Source of the DNA: Paenarthrobacter sp. A20
Lineage (GTDB): Bacteria > Actinomycetota > Actinomycetes > Actinomycetales > Micrococcaceae
Assembly: GCF_024168825.1 (NCBI RefSeq)
Contig: NZ_JALJWH010000001.1
Span: 4,340,001-4,404,000, forward strand
Direction: 5' to 3'
DNA: 64,000 nucleotides
Within the stretch, counting starts at the first letter, position 1. Every line of letters starts with the position of its first letter. The translations under genes were made by a program, and so were the position numbers. Below are positions 57,629-64,000 of this stretch, one piece after another. The notes under the pieces were generated by a model. That model did not search any database and had not been told where the DNA came from. It saw nothing but the letters and a program-made list of their open reading frames with translations.

Positions 57629-59311
57629 CTACTTGGCCTCGATGTCGAAGTAGCGGACGCCGCCGTTCCAGCCGGTTTCAGCTGAGACAACGTTGTTGCT
57701 CCACACGATCGGGGTTGCCCGGTACCACAACGGCAGGCCGGGGAGGTCCTTGAACAGGATCTCCTGTGCCTCGTTGAACTTCTTGTTGGCGTCTTCCGGA
57801 GTCTTGGCTGCAAGGCCTTCCTTGAGGAGCTTGTCGAACTCGGGGTTCGAGTACTTCTCGTAGTTGGACGATGCGTTGGTTTGCCACACAGGTCCGAGGA
57901 AGTTGTAGAGCGACGGGTAGTCACCCTGCCAGCCGGCGCGGGTCAGGCCTGGGAGGGACTGCGACTTGCGGAGGTCCAGAACTTCAGCGAACTTTGCGAA
58001 CGGCTGGATTTCAGCCTCGATGCCGAGGTTGTTCTTGAAAGCGTTGGCTACGGCGTCGATCCATTCCTTGTTGCCACCGTCAGTGTTGGAGGCGATCAGG
58101 AGCGGCTTGGAACCGTCGTACGGCTTGATCTTCTCGGCTTCGGCCCAGAGATCCTTTGCCTTCTGGGCGTCGAACTTCAGCACGTCGCTGCCGGGGATGG
58201 CGTCGTTGTAGCCGTCGAGCACGGGAGCTGTGAACTCGGTGGCCGGGGTACGCGTGCCGTTGAAGATGACCTTGGTGATCTCTTCGCGGTTGATGGCGTG
58301 AGACAGTGCCTGGCGACGCAGGAGGCCGGCTTCACCCTGGAAGTTCGGGTTGTAGCCCGGGATGTTCAGGGTGGCGTTGTTGGCGTTCGGGCGCGTGGAG
58401 TTACGGTCAGGGAAGTCCGTGGTGTAGGTCTTCAACGCGTTCGACGGAACAACGTCCGTGATGTCGAGGTTGTCGGCCTGGAGATCCGTGTACGCGGGGC
58501 CCGGATCCGTGTAGAACTTGAAGGTCACGCCACCGTTCTTGGCAGCACGCGGGCCGGTGTAGTCGGCGTTCTTGACCAGGGAGATGGACTGGTCGTGGAC
58601 CCAGGCACCTTCCTTCTCGAACTTGTAGGGGCCGTTGCCGATCGGGTTCTCGCCGAACTTCTTGGAATCCTTCAGGGCCTCTGACGGAAGCGGGTAGAAG
58701 GCGGAGTATCCAAGTCGCAAGGACCAGTCAGCTTCAGGCTGGGTCAGCTTGACCGTAATGGTCTGGTCGTCCGTGGCAGCCAGGCCGGACATGGTCTGTG
58801 CCGTGGGGGCCGGCGTCGAGGTCTTCTTGCCGTCGGCGGAGGTGGTCTCGGTGACTGCGCTGACATCGGCGTAGCCTTCGATGGACTCGAAGAAGAAGCC
58901 GTTGTTCTGGAGGTTGGTGCTCAGTGCGGCAAAGTTCCAGGAGTCAACGAACGTCTTTGCCGTGACGGGCTCGCCGTTGGTGAACTTGGATCCGGATTTG
59001 ACCTTGATGGTCCAGTTCTGCGAGTCCGTGGTTTCAATCGACTCCGCAAGTGCGTTAACGGGCTTGCCGTCCGAGTCGTAGGCGCGAAGGCCCTCGAACA
59101 GCAGCTCGACGACGCGGCCACCGTACACCTCGTTGGTGTTGGCCGGAAGCAGCGGGTTCTGCGGTTCGTTGCTGTATGCGGAAATGACCTTGTTCGGGTC
59201 AGCTGCGGCAGAGCTGTTTGTGCTGGTGCCGCCACCGCCGCCGCAACCGGTCACTGCGAGGGCGATGATCGCCGCTACGCCTAGAGCTTTGGAAGTGCGC
59301 GAGAAACGCAT
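57629..59311 (-). CDS. Peptide-type ABC transporter substrate-binding lipoprotein (family 5)
   Basis: The 560-residue lipoprotein starts at the ATG 59311, after AGGAGG. Its signal peptide ends AVTGCGGGGG with C23 as the lipid anchor. A long family-5 binding domain follows: YSNEPQNPLLPANTNEVYGG, VVELLFEGLRAYDSDGKPV, IKVKSGSKFTNGEPVTAKTF and NPIGNGPYKFEKE. Such proteins bind peptides, opines, sugars or nickel; oligopeptides are most likely given the partners. It is the first gene of a four-gene operon. The longer frame to 59422 precedes the signal peptide and is not real. Confidence 0.93.
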   Translation of the reverse strand: MRFSRTSKALGVAAIIALAVTGCGGGGGTSTNSSAAADPNKVISAYSNEPQNPLLPANTNEVYGGRVVELLFEGLRAYDSDGKPVNALAESIETTDSQNWTIKVKSGSKFTNGEPVTAKTFVDSWNFAALSTNLQNNGFFFESIEGYADVSAVTETTSADGKKTSTPAPTAQTMSGLAATDDQTITVKLTQPEADWSLRLGYSAFYPLPSEALKDSKKFGENPIGNGPYKFEKEGAWVHDQSISLVKNADYTGPRAAKNGGVTFKFYTDPGPAYTDLQADNLDITDVVPSNALKTYTTDFPDRNSTRPNANNATLNIPGYNPNFQGEAGLLRRQALSHAINREEITKVIFNGTRTPATEFTAPVLDGYNDAIPGSDVLKFDAQKAKDLWAEAEKIKPYDGSKPLLIASNTDGGNKEWIDAVANAFKNNLGIEAEIQPFAKFAEVLDLRKSQSLPGLTRAGWQGDYPSLYNFLGPVWQTNASSNYEKYSNPEFDKLLKEGLAAKTPEDANKKFNEAQEILFKDLPGLPLWYRATPIVWSNNVVSAETGWNGGVRYFDIEAK

Positions 59312-59341
59312 TCCGCCTCCTATGAGTCGTGGAGTTGAGCA

Positions 59342-59362
59342 GGGGAAATTCGTGATTTCCCC
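59342..59362 (-). promoter_or_regulatory. Inverted repeat in the leader of the peptide ABC operon
   Basis: GGGGAAAT and ATTTCCCC are separated by five bases, 31 bases upstream of the binding-protein ATG. It could be a repressor site or a leader hairpin. Confidence 0.4.
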
Positions 59363-59570
59363 CAGGCACAGGCACAGTTTCCTACTGTGACGTTGCCTAC
59401 ATGTGAGTGTAAGCCTACCCACATTGTGTCCGGATGATGGGACATGCTGGCCAAACTGTAACCGTTCCGCAACCTACACATGCCTAAATTGACGCGGATT
59501 TCAAGTCAAACGCTACTCGGTGGTAATATTCGCTGTCTGACAGCAGGACAGGACGATTTCTAGACAAAGA

Positions 59571-59600
59571 AGGGCCCCGATTCCATGGAACCAGGGCCCT
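59571..59600 (-). terminator. Terminator after the SRPBCC gene
   Basis: AGGGCCC and GGGCCCT enclose the inner palindrome TTCCATGGAA. On the minus strand it is followed by TTCTTTGT. It lies 34 bases after the SRPBCC stop. Confidence 0.6.
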
Positions 59601-59633
59601 GTCCCACACCTGGGAAAGTCTTTGCCGTAGCGG

Positions 59634-60101
59634 CTACTGCCGCTCGGCCAAAGTTGCCAATTGTCCTGTCACCAAGCTCCAGCCCTCCTGCAAGCCAAGC
59701 TGCTCATGCTGTGCGCGCGACTCCGGATCCCCGTGACGCGCCACGATCCGGTACAAGGTTCCCTCTGTGTGGTCTGTGAAGGTGACCTCTCCCGTGACCG
59801 CGACGGGCATGGGTCGGACGGGCCTAAGGCTGCTGTCTACGGCATTGGTAAACACCAGTCGCTCCCCCTGATCAACAACGAGGAAAGCTGCGTCCATGTG
59901 TGGAACGAACGCAGAACCGTCCTCGCTCATGGAAGTTACGAAGCCCCCGCCAGCATGCGGTGCGAACGACTCCAACCTGCACGTGTAAGGCTCGGGAATC
60001 CACCACTGCTCGAAAAGTTCAGGCGTTGTCCAAGCGCTCCAAACGGTGGCCCGCGACGCACGAATGACCCTCTCGATAACGAGGTCAAGATCACGATTCA
60101 T
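59634..60101 (-). CDS. SRPBCC (AHSA1-like, START-fold) protein
   Basis: The 155-residue protein reads LDLVIERVIRASRATVWSAW, then TTPELFEQWWIPEPYTCRLE and TGEVTFTDHTEGTLYRIV. The VWxAWTxPELFxQWW pattern is typical of the AHSA1/activator-of-Hsp90-like branch of the START superfamily, which forms a cavity for small hydrophobic ligands. Function is unknown. The ATG follows AAGGAGAACC. It is a single-gene unit with its own terminator. Confidence 0.88.
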   Translation of the reverse strand: MNRDLDLVIERVIRASRATVWSAWTTPELFEQWWIPEPYTCRLESFAPHAGGGFVTSMSEDGSAFVPHMDAAFLVVDQGERLVFTNAVDSSLRPVRPMPVAVTGEVTFTDHTEGTLYRIVARHGDPESRAQHEQLGLQEGWSLVTGQLATLAERQ

Positions 60102-60150
60102 GGTTCTCCTTGAAGTTGCTGGTACTGGAGGCCGCTACGTCCTGACCTAT

Positions 60151-60156
60151 TATGCT
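60151..60156 (+). promoter_or_regulatory. Candidate -10 element (TATGCT) for the 41-residue ORF
   Basis: TATGCT ends six bases before the ATG at 60163, the same arrangement seen at larger genes in this window. Confidence 0.4.
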
Positions 60157-60162
60157 GGGCGG

Positions 60163-60288
60163 ATGTCTACTGATGAAGAAAAGGATCCGCCCATCCCGGC
60201 TGATGTTGAGGGCAAGATCCCCAAAAAGACGCACGACAATCCAGACACCGAACAAGAAAAAGACGGCATCGAACCCGCCGACTCCTAA
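60163..60288 (+). CDS. Small acidic hypothetical protein (41 residues)
   Basis: The ORF encodes MSTDEEKDPPIPADVEGKIP followed by KKTHDNPDTEQEKDGIEPAD and a final Ser: highly charged, Pro-rich and without hydrophobic core, so probably disordered. It has no ribosome-binding site but does have a -10-like TATGCT six bases before the ATG, and a strong hairpin 43 bases after the stop. Those two signals are the main reason to call it a gene. No family is recognised. Confidence 0.42.
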   Translation: MSTDEEKDPPIPADVEGKIPKKTHDNPDTEQEKDGIEPADS

Positions 60289-60330
60289 CGGACTCCACGC
60301 GGGGCACAGCTGTAGGCCCTCAAACAGCGA

Positions 60331-60373
60331 AGGCCGCAGGCAATGAAGTCTTGAACTTCATCGCCTGCGGCCT
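60331..60373. terminator. Bidirectional terminator between the small ORF and ychF
   Basis: AGGCCGCAGGC pairs with GCCTGCGGCCT and, after one mismatch, ATGAAGT pairs with ACTTCAT around a five-base loop. It lies between convergent units. Confidence 0.82.
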
Positions 60374-60408
60374 ACTGCGCTACAGGTCTCTTTACTCGCT
60401 GAACCAGG

Positions 60409-61494
60409 TCACACGTTGAAGCGGAACTCCACCACATCGCCGTCGGCCATCACGTACTCTTTGCCTTCGATGCGGACCTTGCCGCGGGACTTGGCCTCAG
60501 CCATGGAACCGGCGTCAATGAGGTCTTCGAAGGAGACAACCTCAGCCTTGATGAAGCCGCGCTGGAAGTCGGAGTGGATCACGCCGGCGGCCTGCGGTGC
60601 GGTGTCACCCTGGCGGATGGTCCACGCACGCGTTTCCTTGGGACCGGCCGTGAGGTAGGTCTGCAGGCCAAGGGTGTGGAAACCAACGCGGGCCAACTGG
60701 TCCAGGCCGGATTCGCTCTGGCCGTTCATTTCCAGCATCTCGCGGGCTTCTTCCTCGTCCAGTTCAACGAGGTCTGATTCCAGCTTTGCGTCAAGGAAAA
60801 TGGCGTCAGCAGGGGCAACCAGAGCCCGCAGTTCGTCCTGCTTCGCCGGGTCTCCAAGAATGCCCTCGTCCGCATTGAAGACGTAGATGAAGGGTTTGGC
60901 GGTCAGGAGTCCGAGTTCCTTGAGGTGTCCCATCTCCAGCTTGTCGCTCTTGATCGACGAGAAGATCGTGTCACCGCGTTCCAGGACCGCTTGGGCGGCC
61001 TTGATGGCTGCAAGCTCGGCAGCTTCGCGCTTCTTGATCTTGACTTCTTTTTCGATACGCGGGATGGCGTTTTCGATGGTCTGAAGATCGGCCAGGATCA
61101 GTTCGGTGTTGATGGTCTCCATGTCGGAGCCCGGGTCAACCTTGCCATCCACATGGATCACATCGGGGTCATCGAACACGCGGACGACCTGTGCGATGGC
61201 CTCTGCTTCGCGGATGTTGGCGAGGAACTTATTGCCGAGCCCTTCGCCCTCCGAGGCGCCCTTCACGATCCCGGCGATGTCCACAAAGGACACCGGAGCC
61301 GGCAGCAACTTCTGCGAACCGAAGATTTCGGCCAGCTTCGCCAGACGCGGATCCGGCAGGTTGACCACACCGACGTTCGGCTCGATCGTCGCGAACGGAT
61401 AGTTCGCGGCGAGCACCTGATTACGGGTCAGTGCGTTGAAAAGAGTTGATTTGCCGACGTTGGGCAGTCCGACGATGCCAATAGTAAGAGCCAC
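60409..61494 (-). CDS. ychF: Ribosome-binding ATPase YchF (Obg family)
   Basis: YchF is a conserved P-loop NTPase that prefers ATP and binds ribosomes. The protein has [20 protein letters not shown] (G1), [20 protein letters not shown] (G3), FIYVFNADE (NxxE in place of NKxD, explaining ATP preference), a coiled-coil insert around residues 130-200 and the C-terminal TGS domain ([20 protein letters not shown]). I chose the GTG at 61494, giving the standard 361 residues. An ATG two codons upstream lies only two bases after the -10-like TAGAAT and would fall before the transcription start. Confidence 0.96.
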   Translation of the reverse strand: MALTIGIVGLPNVGKSTLFNALTRNQVLAANYPFATIEPNVGVVNLPDPRLAKLAEIFGSQKLLPAPVSFVDIAGIVKGASEGEGLGNKFLANIREAEAIAQVVRVFDDPDVIHVDGKVDPGSDMETINTELILADLQTIENAIPRIEKEVKIKKREAAELAAIKAAQAVLERGDTIFSSIKSDKLEMGHLKELGLLTAKPFIYVFNADEGILGDPAKQDELRALVAPADAIFLDAKLESDLVELDEEEAREMLEMNGQSESGLDQLARVGFHTLGLQTYLTAGPKETRAWTIRQGDTAPQAAGVIHSDFQRGFIKAEVVSFEDLIDAGSMAEAKSRGKVRIEGKEYVMADGDVVEFRFNV

Positions 61495-61502
61495 GAGCAT
61501 TG

Positions 61503-61508
61503 ATTCTA
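61503..61508 (-). promoter_or_regulatory. -10-like element (TAGAAT) that decides the ychF start
   Basis: Minus-strand TAGAAT lies eight bases before the GTG at 61494 and two bases before the ATG at 61500, which favours the GTG as the start of a leaderless message. Confidence 0.5.
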
Positions 61509-61605
61509 CCCGGTGTGACCACGTCCAGGGTTGTCACCACCCGCAAACGGCGCCCACGCGTGCAGCCTTGCTAAAACTGTCGTACCCCTGTGACAGGGTT
61601 GCCTC

Positions 61606-62835
61606 ATGGATGGATTTGGATTGGTTTTGGCCCTGCTCATGCTCCTGATCGGCGCCGCCGTGGGTCTGGGGGCTGGCTATGTCGTCTTTCGGCGCCGGGG
61701 TGCTGGCCTGGAGGAAGATTTCGACGCCGTTTCGTCGCGCCTCTCGGAGGTGACCGCGCAGCTGGCAGCGGCCGACGCCGAACGCCGGCTTTTGTTCACC
61801 CAGAACCGGGAGTTGACTGCTTCGAGGAACGGGGATGGCAGCGTCCTGCGTGCGCTCGCTCCTGTGGCTGAGAAATTGACGGCAGTCCAGCAGCAGGTTT
61901 CCCTTCTGGAACGCGATCGGGTGGAACAGTACGGACAGCTTGCGCAGCAACTGCAGGACGCCCGTCTGTCAGATGAACAACTCCTGCGGTCGACGCACGC
62001 CCTGGCATCCGCCCTTCGCTCCAACAGCGCTCGTGGGCAGTGGGGCGAAGTTCAGCTCCGCCGGGTAGTGGAAGCCTCGGGAATGCTGCGGCACGTGGAC
62101 TTCCATGAGCAGGTTCATTCCGGCCGAACCGAGAACACGCTGCGCCCTGACCTTGTGGTCCAGCTGCCCGGCGGCAAACAACTGGTAGTGGACGCCAAGG
62201 TACCACTGGGATCCTACCTCGCAGCCCAGGAACAGCTGCACGGCGACGGGTCCTTTGGTGAATCCGTAGCACCCGCCAGCAACCATGACTCAAAGACGTT
62301 GCTGGCGCACCACGCCAAAGCCCTGAAAGCCCATATCGATGCTTTGGCGGGCAAAAAGTACTGGGACATCCCGGGGAACTCACCCGAATTGGTGATCTGC
62401 TTCCTTCCGGCAGAATCCATCCTGGCGTCAGCCCTCGAGGCAGACCCGGCCCTGCTGGAATATGCCCTCTCCCGGAATGTCGTATTGGCGTCGCCTGGAA
62501 CCTTGTTGGCCGTCCTCAAGTCGGTGGCGTTCACCTGGCGCCAGGATGTGCTCACGGACAGCGCCCACGAGCTGTTCGAGCTCGCCAAGCAGCTCTACGA
62601 GCGCATGGGGACACTGGGTGAAAATGTCGGCAAGCTGGGTAGCTCGCTGAAGACGTCCGTAGATCGTTACAACGCGATGGTAGGAACCCTTGAAGCCCGT
62701 GTCCTCCCGACGGCACGAAAGCTCAACACCATGGACGATGCCGGCCTTGCCGCGCCCATGTCAGTAGAGGCAGTCCCACGGGCCTTGGCAGCCCCTGAAC
62801 TGCTGGCCGAGGACGCCGAAGAGTCTGCGGCTTAA
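61606..62835 (+). CDS. rmuC: DNA recombination protein RmuC
   Basis: The 409-residue protein has one N-terminal membrane helix (GLVLALLMLLIGAAVGLGAG), a helical region to about residue 130 (EVTAQLAAADAERRLLFTQN) and the RmuC core with LRSNSARGQWGEVQLRRVVE, RPDLVVQLPGGKQLVVDAKV and PLGSYLAAQEQ. The LVVDAKVP segment is a PD-(D/E)xK-nuclease-like site. RmuC limits inversions between short repeats. The ATG follows AGGG at eight bases. It is a single-gene unit closed by a terminator shared with ispH. Confidence 0.93.
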   Translation: MDGFGLVLALLMLLIGAAVGLGAGYVVFRRRGAGLEEDFDAVSSRLSEVTAQLAAADAERRLLFTQNRELTASRNGDGSVLRALAPVAEKLTAVQQQVSLLERDRVEQYGQLAQQLQDARLSDEQLLRSTHALASALRSNSARGQWGEVQLRRVVEASGMLRHVDFHEQVHSGRTENTLRPDLVVQLPGGKQLVVDAKVPLGSYLAAQEQLHGDGSFGESVAPASNHDSKTLLAHHAKALKAHIDALAGKKYWDIPGNSPELVICFLPAESILASALEADPALLEYALSRNVVLASPGTLLAVLKSVAFTWRQDVLTDSAHELFELAKQLYERMGTLGENVGKLGSSLKTSVDRYNAMVGTLEARVLPTARKLNTMDDAGLAAPMSVEAVPRALAAPELLAEDAEESAA

Positions 62836-62839
62836 CGCA

Positions 62840-62890
62840 CTGGCCCGCAGTGGGCCGCTTCCCCGGAGGGCAGCGACCACTGCGGGCCAG
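62840..62890. terminator. Bidirectional terminator between rmuC and ispH
   Basis: CTGGCCCGCAGTGG at 62840-62853 and its exact complement at 62877-62890 form a 14-base-pair stem with a small inner CGCT/AGCG stem, followed by ATTCTTTTTG on the plus strand. Confidence 0.87.
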
Positions 62891-62920
62891 ATTCTTTTTG
62901 TCTGTTGTGTGGCGAAGACG

Positions 62921-63979
62921 TTATGACGTCGAGCGGTTTCCCCGGCCGCCGAGCGCGCGTGTCACGTCGCCGGCTTTCTTCAGGGTGGCCCGCAGCTCCT
63001 TGGGAAGGGAGAACAGGAGGTCTTCTTCGGCAGTCACCACTTCCTGCACGTCGCCGTAGCCGTAGTCGGCCAACAGGCGCAGCACATCTTTGACGAGCAC
63101 TTCCGGAACAGAGGCCCCGGACGTCACACCAACGGTGGCCACTCCTTCGAACCATGCTTCGTCCACTTCATTGGCAAAGTCGACTCGATATGAGCTCTTG
63201 GCGCCATATTCGAGGGCAACTTCAACCAGTCGGACCGAGTTGGAAGAGTTGGCTGAACCCACAACGATGACAAGGTCAGCTTGGGGGGCAATCTTTTTGA
63301 TGGCCACCTGCCGATTGGTGGTGGCGTAGCAAATGTCGTCGCTGGGCGGATCCTGCAGGGTCGGGAACCGATCCTTCAGGAGGCGGACAGTCTCCATTGT
63401 TTCGTCCACACTCAGCGTCGTCTGTGACAGCCAGATGGTCTTCTCGGGATCCCGGACCGTGACCTTGTCTACCTCGTGCGGACCGTTGATGATCTGGATG
63501 TGCTCCGGGGCCTCACCGGCTGTTCCTTCGACTTCCTCATGACCCTCGTGGCCGATGAGCAGGATGTCGTAGTCTTCCTTGGCGAAGCGGACAGCTTCTT
63601 TGTGGACTTTCGTCACCAAAGGGCAAGTGGCGTCGATGGTGCGGAGACCTCGGTCCTCTGCGGACTGGACCACGGCAGGGGAAACTCCGTGCGCAGAGAA
63701 GATGACAAGAGCGCCCTCGGGGACCTCGTCTGTTTCCTCGACGAAGATGGCTCCTTGTTCTTCCAGGGAGCTGACCACATGGACGTTGTGGACGATCTGT
63801 TTGCGGACGTAAACCGGGGGCCCATAGTGCTCAAGGGCTTTTTCGACGGCGATGACGGCCCTGTCCACTCCAGCGCAGTACCCGCGCGGGGCGGCCAGCA
63901 GAACCTTCTTGGGACCCGTGACGGGGGCCGCTGCCTGTACCTCTTCGGGAGAACGCCGTCTGCGCGGCACCGTGGGCAT
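62921..63979 (-). CDS. ispH: 4-hydroxy-3-methylbut-2-enyl diphosphate reductase
   Basis: IspH (LytB) makes IPP and DMAPP in the last step of the MEP isoprenoid pathway using a 4Fe-4S cluster. The three cluster cysteines are C35 in [13 protein letters not shown]119 in [11 protein letters not shown] and C217 in [16 protein letters not shown] and [13 protein letters not shown] contain the substrate-binding histidines, and [16 protein letters not shown] is also typical. The ATG at 63979 gives 352 residues. The frame remains open to the window edge (STAVSIP just upstream), so the true start may lie beyond position 64000. Confidence 0.95.
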   Translation of the reverse strand: MPTVPRRRRSPEEVQAAAPVTGPKKVLLAAPRGYCAGVDRAVIAVEKALEHYGPPVYVRKQIVHNVHVVSSLEEQGAIFVEETDEVPEGALVIFSAHGVSPAVVQSAEDRGLRTIDATCPLVTKVHKEAVRFAKEDYDILLIGHEGHEEVEGTAGEAPEHIQIINGPHEVDKVTVRDPEKTIWLSQTTLSVDETMETVRLLKDRFPTLQDPPSDDICYATTNRQVAIKKIAPQADLVIVVGSANSSNSVRLVEVALEYGAKSSYRVDFANEVDEAWFEGVATVGVTSGASVPEVLVKDVLRLLADYGYGDVQEVVTAEEDLLFSLPKELRATLKKAGDVTRALGGRGNRSTS

Positions 63980-64000
63980 AGGAATGGAAACTGCTGTGCT

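Larger units (their letters stand above)
59312..59633. other. 322-base intergenic region between the peptide ABC operon and the SRPBCC gene
   Basis: No gene is evident. It must hold the promoter and leader of the peptide operon on the minus strand; I could not pick a convincing -35/-10 pair. Two short inverted repeats near the binding-protein start (59342-59362 and CACAGT/ACTGTG at 59373-59389) are possible operators or leader hairpins. A terminator for the SRPBCC gene lies at 59571-59600. Confidence 0.6.

Overview
This window is ordinary-looking chromosomal DNA from a high-GC Gram-positive bacterium. The best match is a member of the Micrococcaceae of the Arthrobacter/Paenarthrobacter type. 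That placement is inferred from gene content: coproporphyrin-dependent heme genes with HemQ, small DUF3107 and DUF3117 proteins, a SigE/anti-sigma/TatB cluster, a GluABCD-type glutamate transporter, the actinobacterial DapD/DapC/DapE set with FdxA, and a MoeB-rhodanese fusion. I saw no rRNA, tRNA, CRISPR array, insertion sequence, prophage or replication origin.

Layout. 1-0.9 kb: 3'-truncated GH3 lipoprotein. 1.0-12.4 kb: heme biosynthesis, with hemE-cgoX-hemQ-cpfC-hemC-hemD-hemB-(LLM flavoprotein)-hemL on the minus strand and hemA divergent on the plus strand. 12.4-16.0 kb: a short-chain dehydrogenase, MoeB-rhodanese, a TetR regulator, DUF3107 and a small membrane protein. 16.0-19.5 kb: thiamine genes, with thiO-thiS-thiG plus a pterin dehydratase behind a TPP riboswitch and thiE divergent. 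19.5-24.6 kb: a ferritin-fold protein, an RNB exonuclease, a DEAD-box helicase and a solitary adenine-type methyltransferase. 24.6-31.9 kb: MarC, PHP phosphoesterase, aminopeptidase P, a stress protein, a soluble MgtE-like protein, DUF1003 and Mrp. 31.9-34.8 kb: tatB, anti-sigma factor and sigE, with a divergent O-methyltransferase. 34.9-41.3 kb: DUF3117, a PIG-V-like membrane protein, a DivIVA-domain protein, a LOG protein and gluABCD. 41.3-50 kb: dapE, dapD, a lysozyme-like protein, a hypothetical gene, a TetR regulator, galE, gltA, dapC and fdxA. 50-53.8 kb: a small SH3-like protein, a membrane protein, typA and an SGNH lipoprotein. 53.9-59.3 kb: a peptide ABC transporter. 59.6-64 kb: an SRPBCC protein, a 41-aa ORF, ychF, rmuC and ispH.

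The genes form several metabolic modules: a near-complete glutamate-to-heme pathway, the thiazole branch of thiamine synthesis with ThiE, and three of the lysine/peptidoglycan diaminopimelate steps. ThiS needs an activating enzyme, and none lies in the thi operon; the MoeB-rhodanese protein is a plausible supplier.

I did not find a convincing undescribed multi-gene system. The most interesting signals are small. Many genes have a TANNNT -10 element about 6-7 bases before the start codon, which suggests leaderless mRNAs and corrects two start sites. A flavoprotein is translationally coupled to hemB inside the heme operon. There is a 50-base perfect palindrome between galE and gltA, a stand-alone SH3-like protein overlapping its convergent neighbour, a solitary beta-class methyltransferase, and several family members lacking hallmark residues (Mrp, the ferritin-fold protein, HemB).
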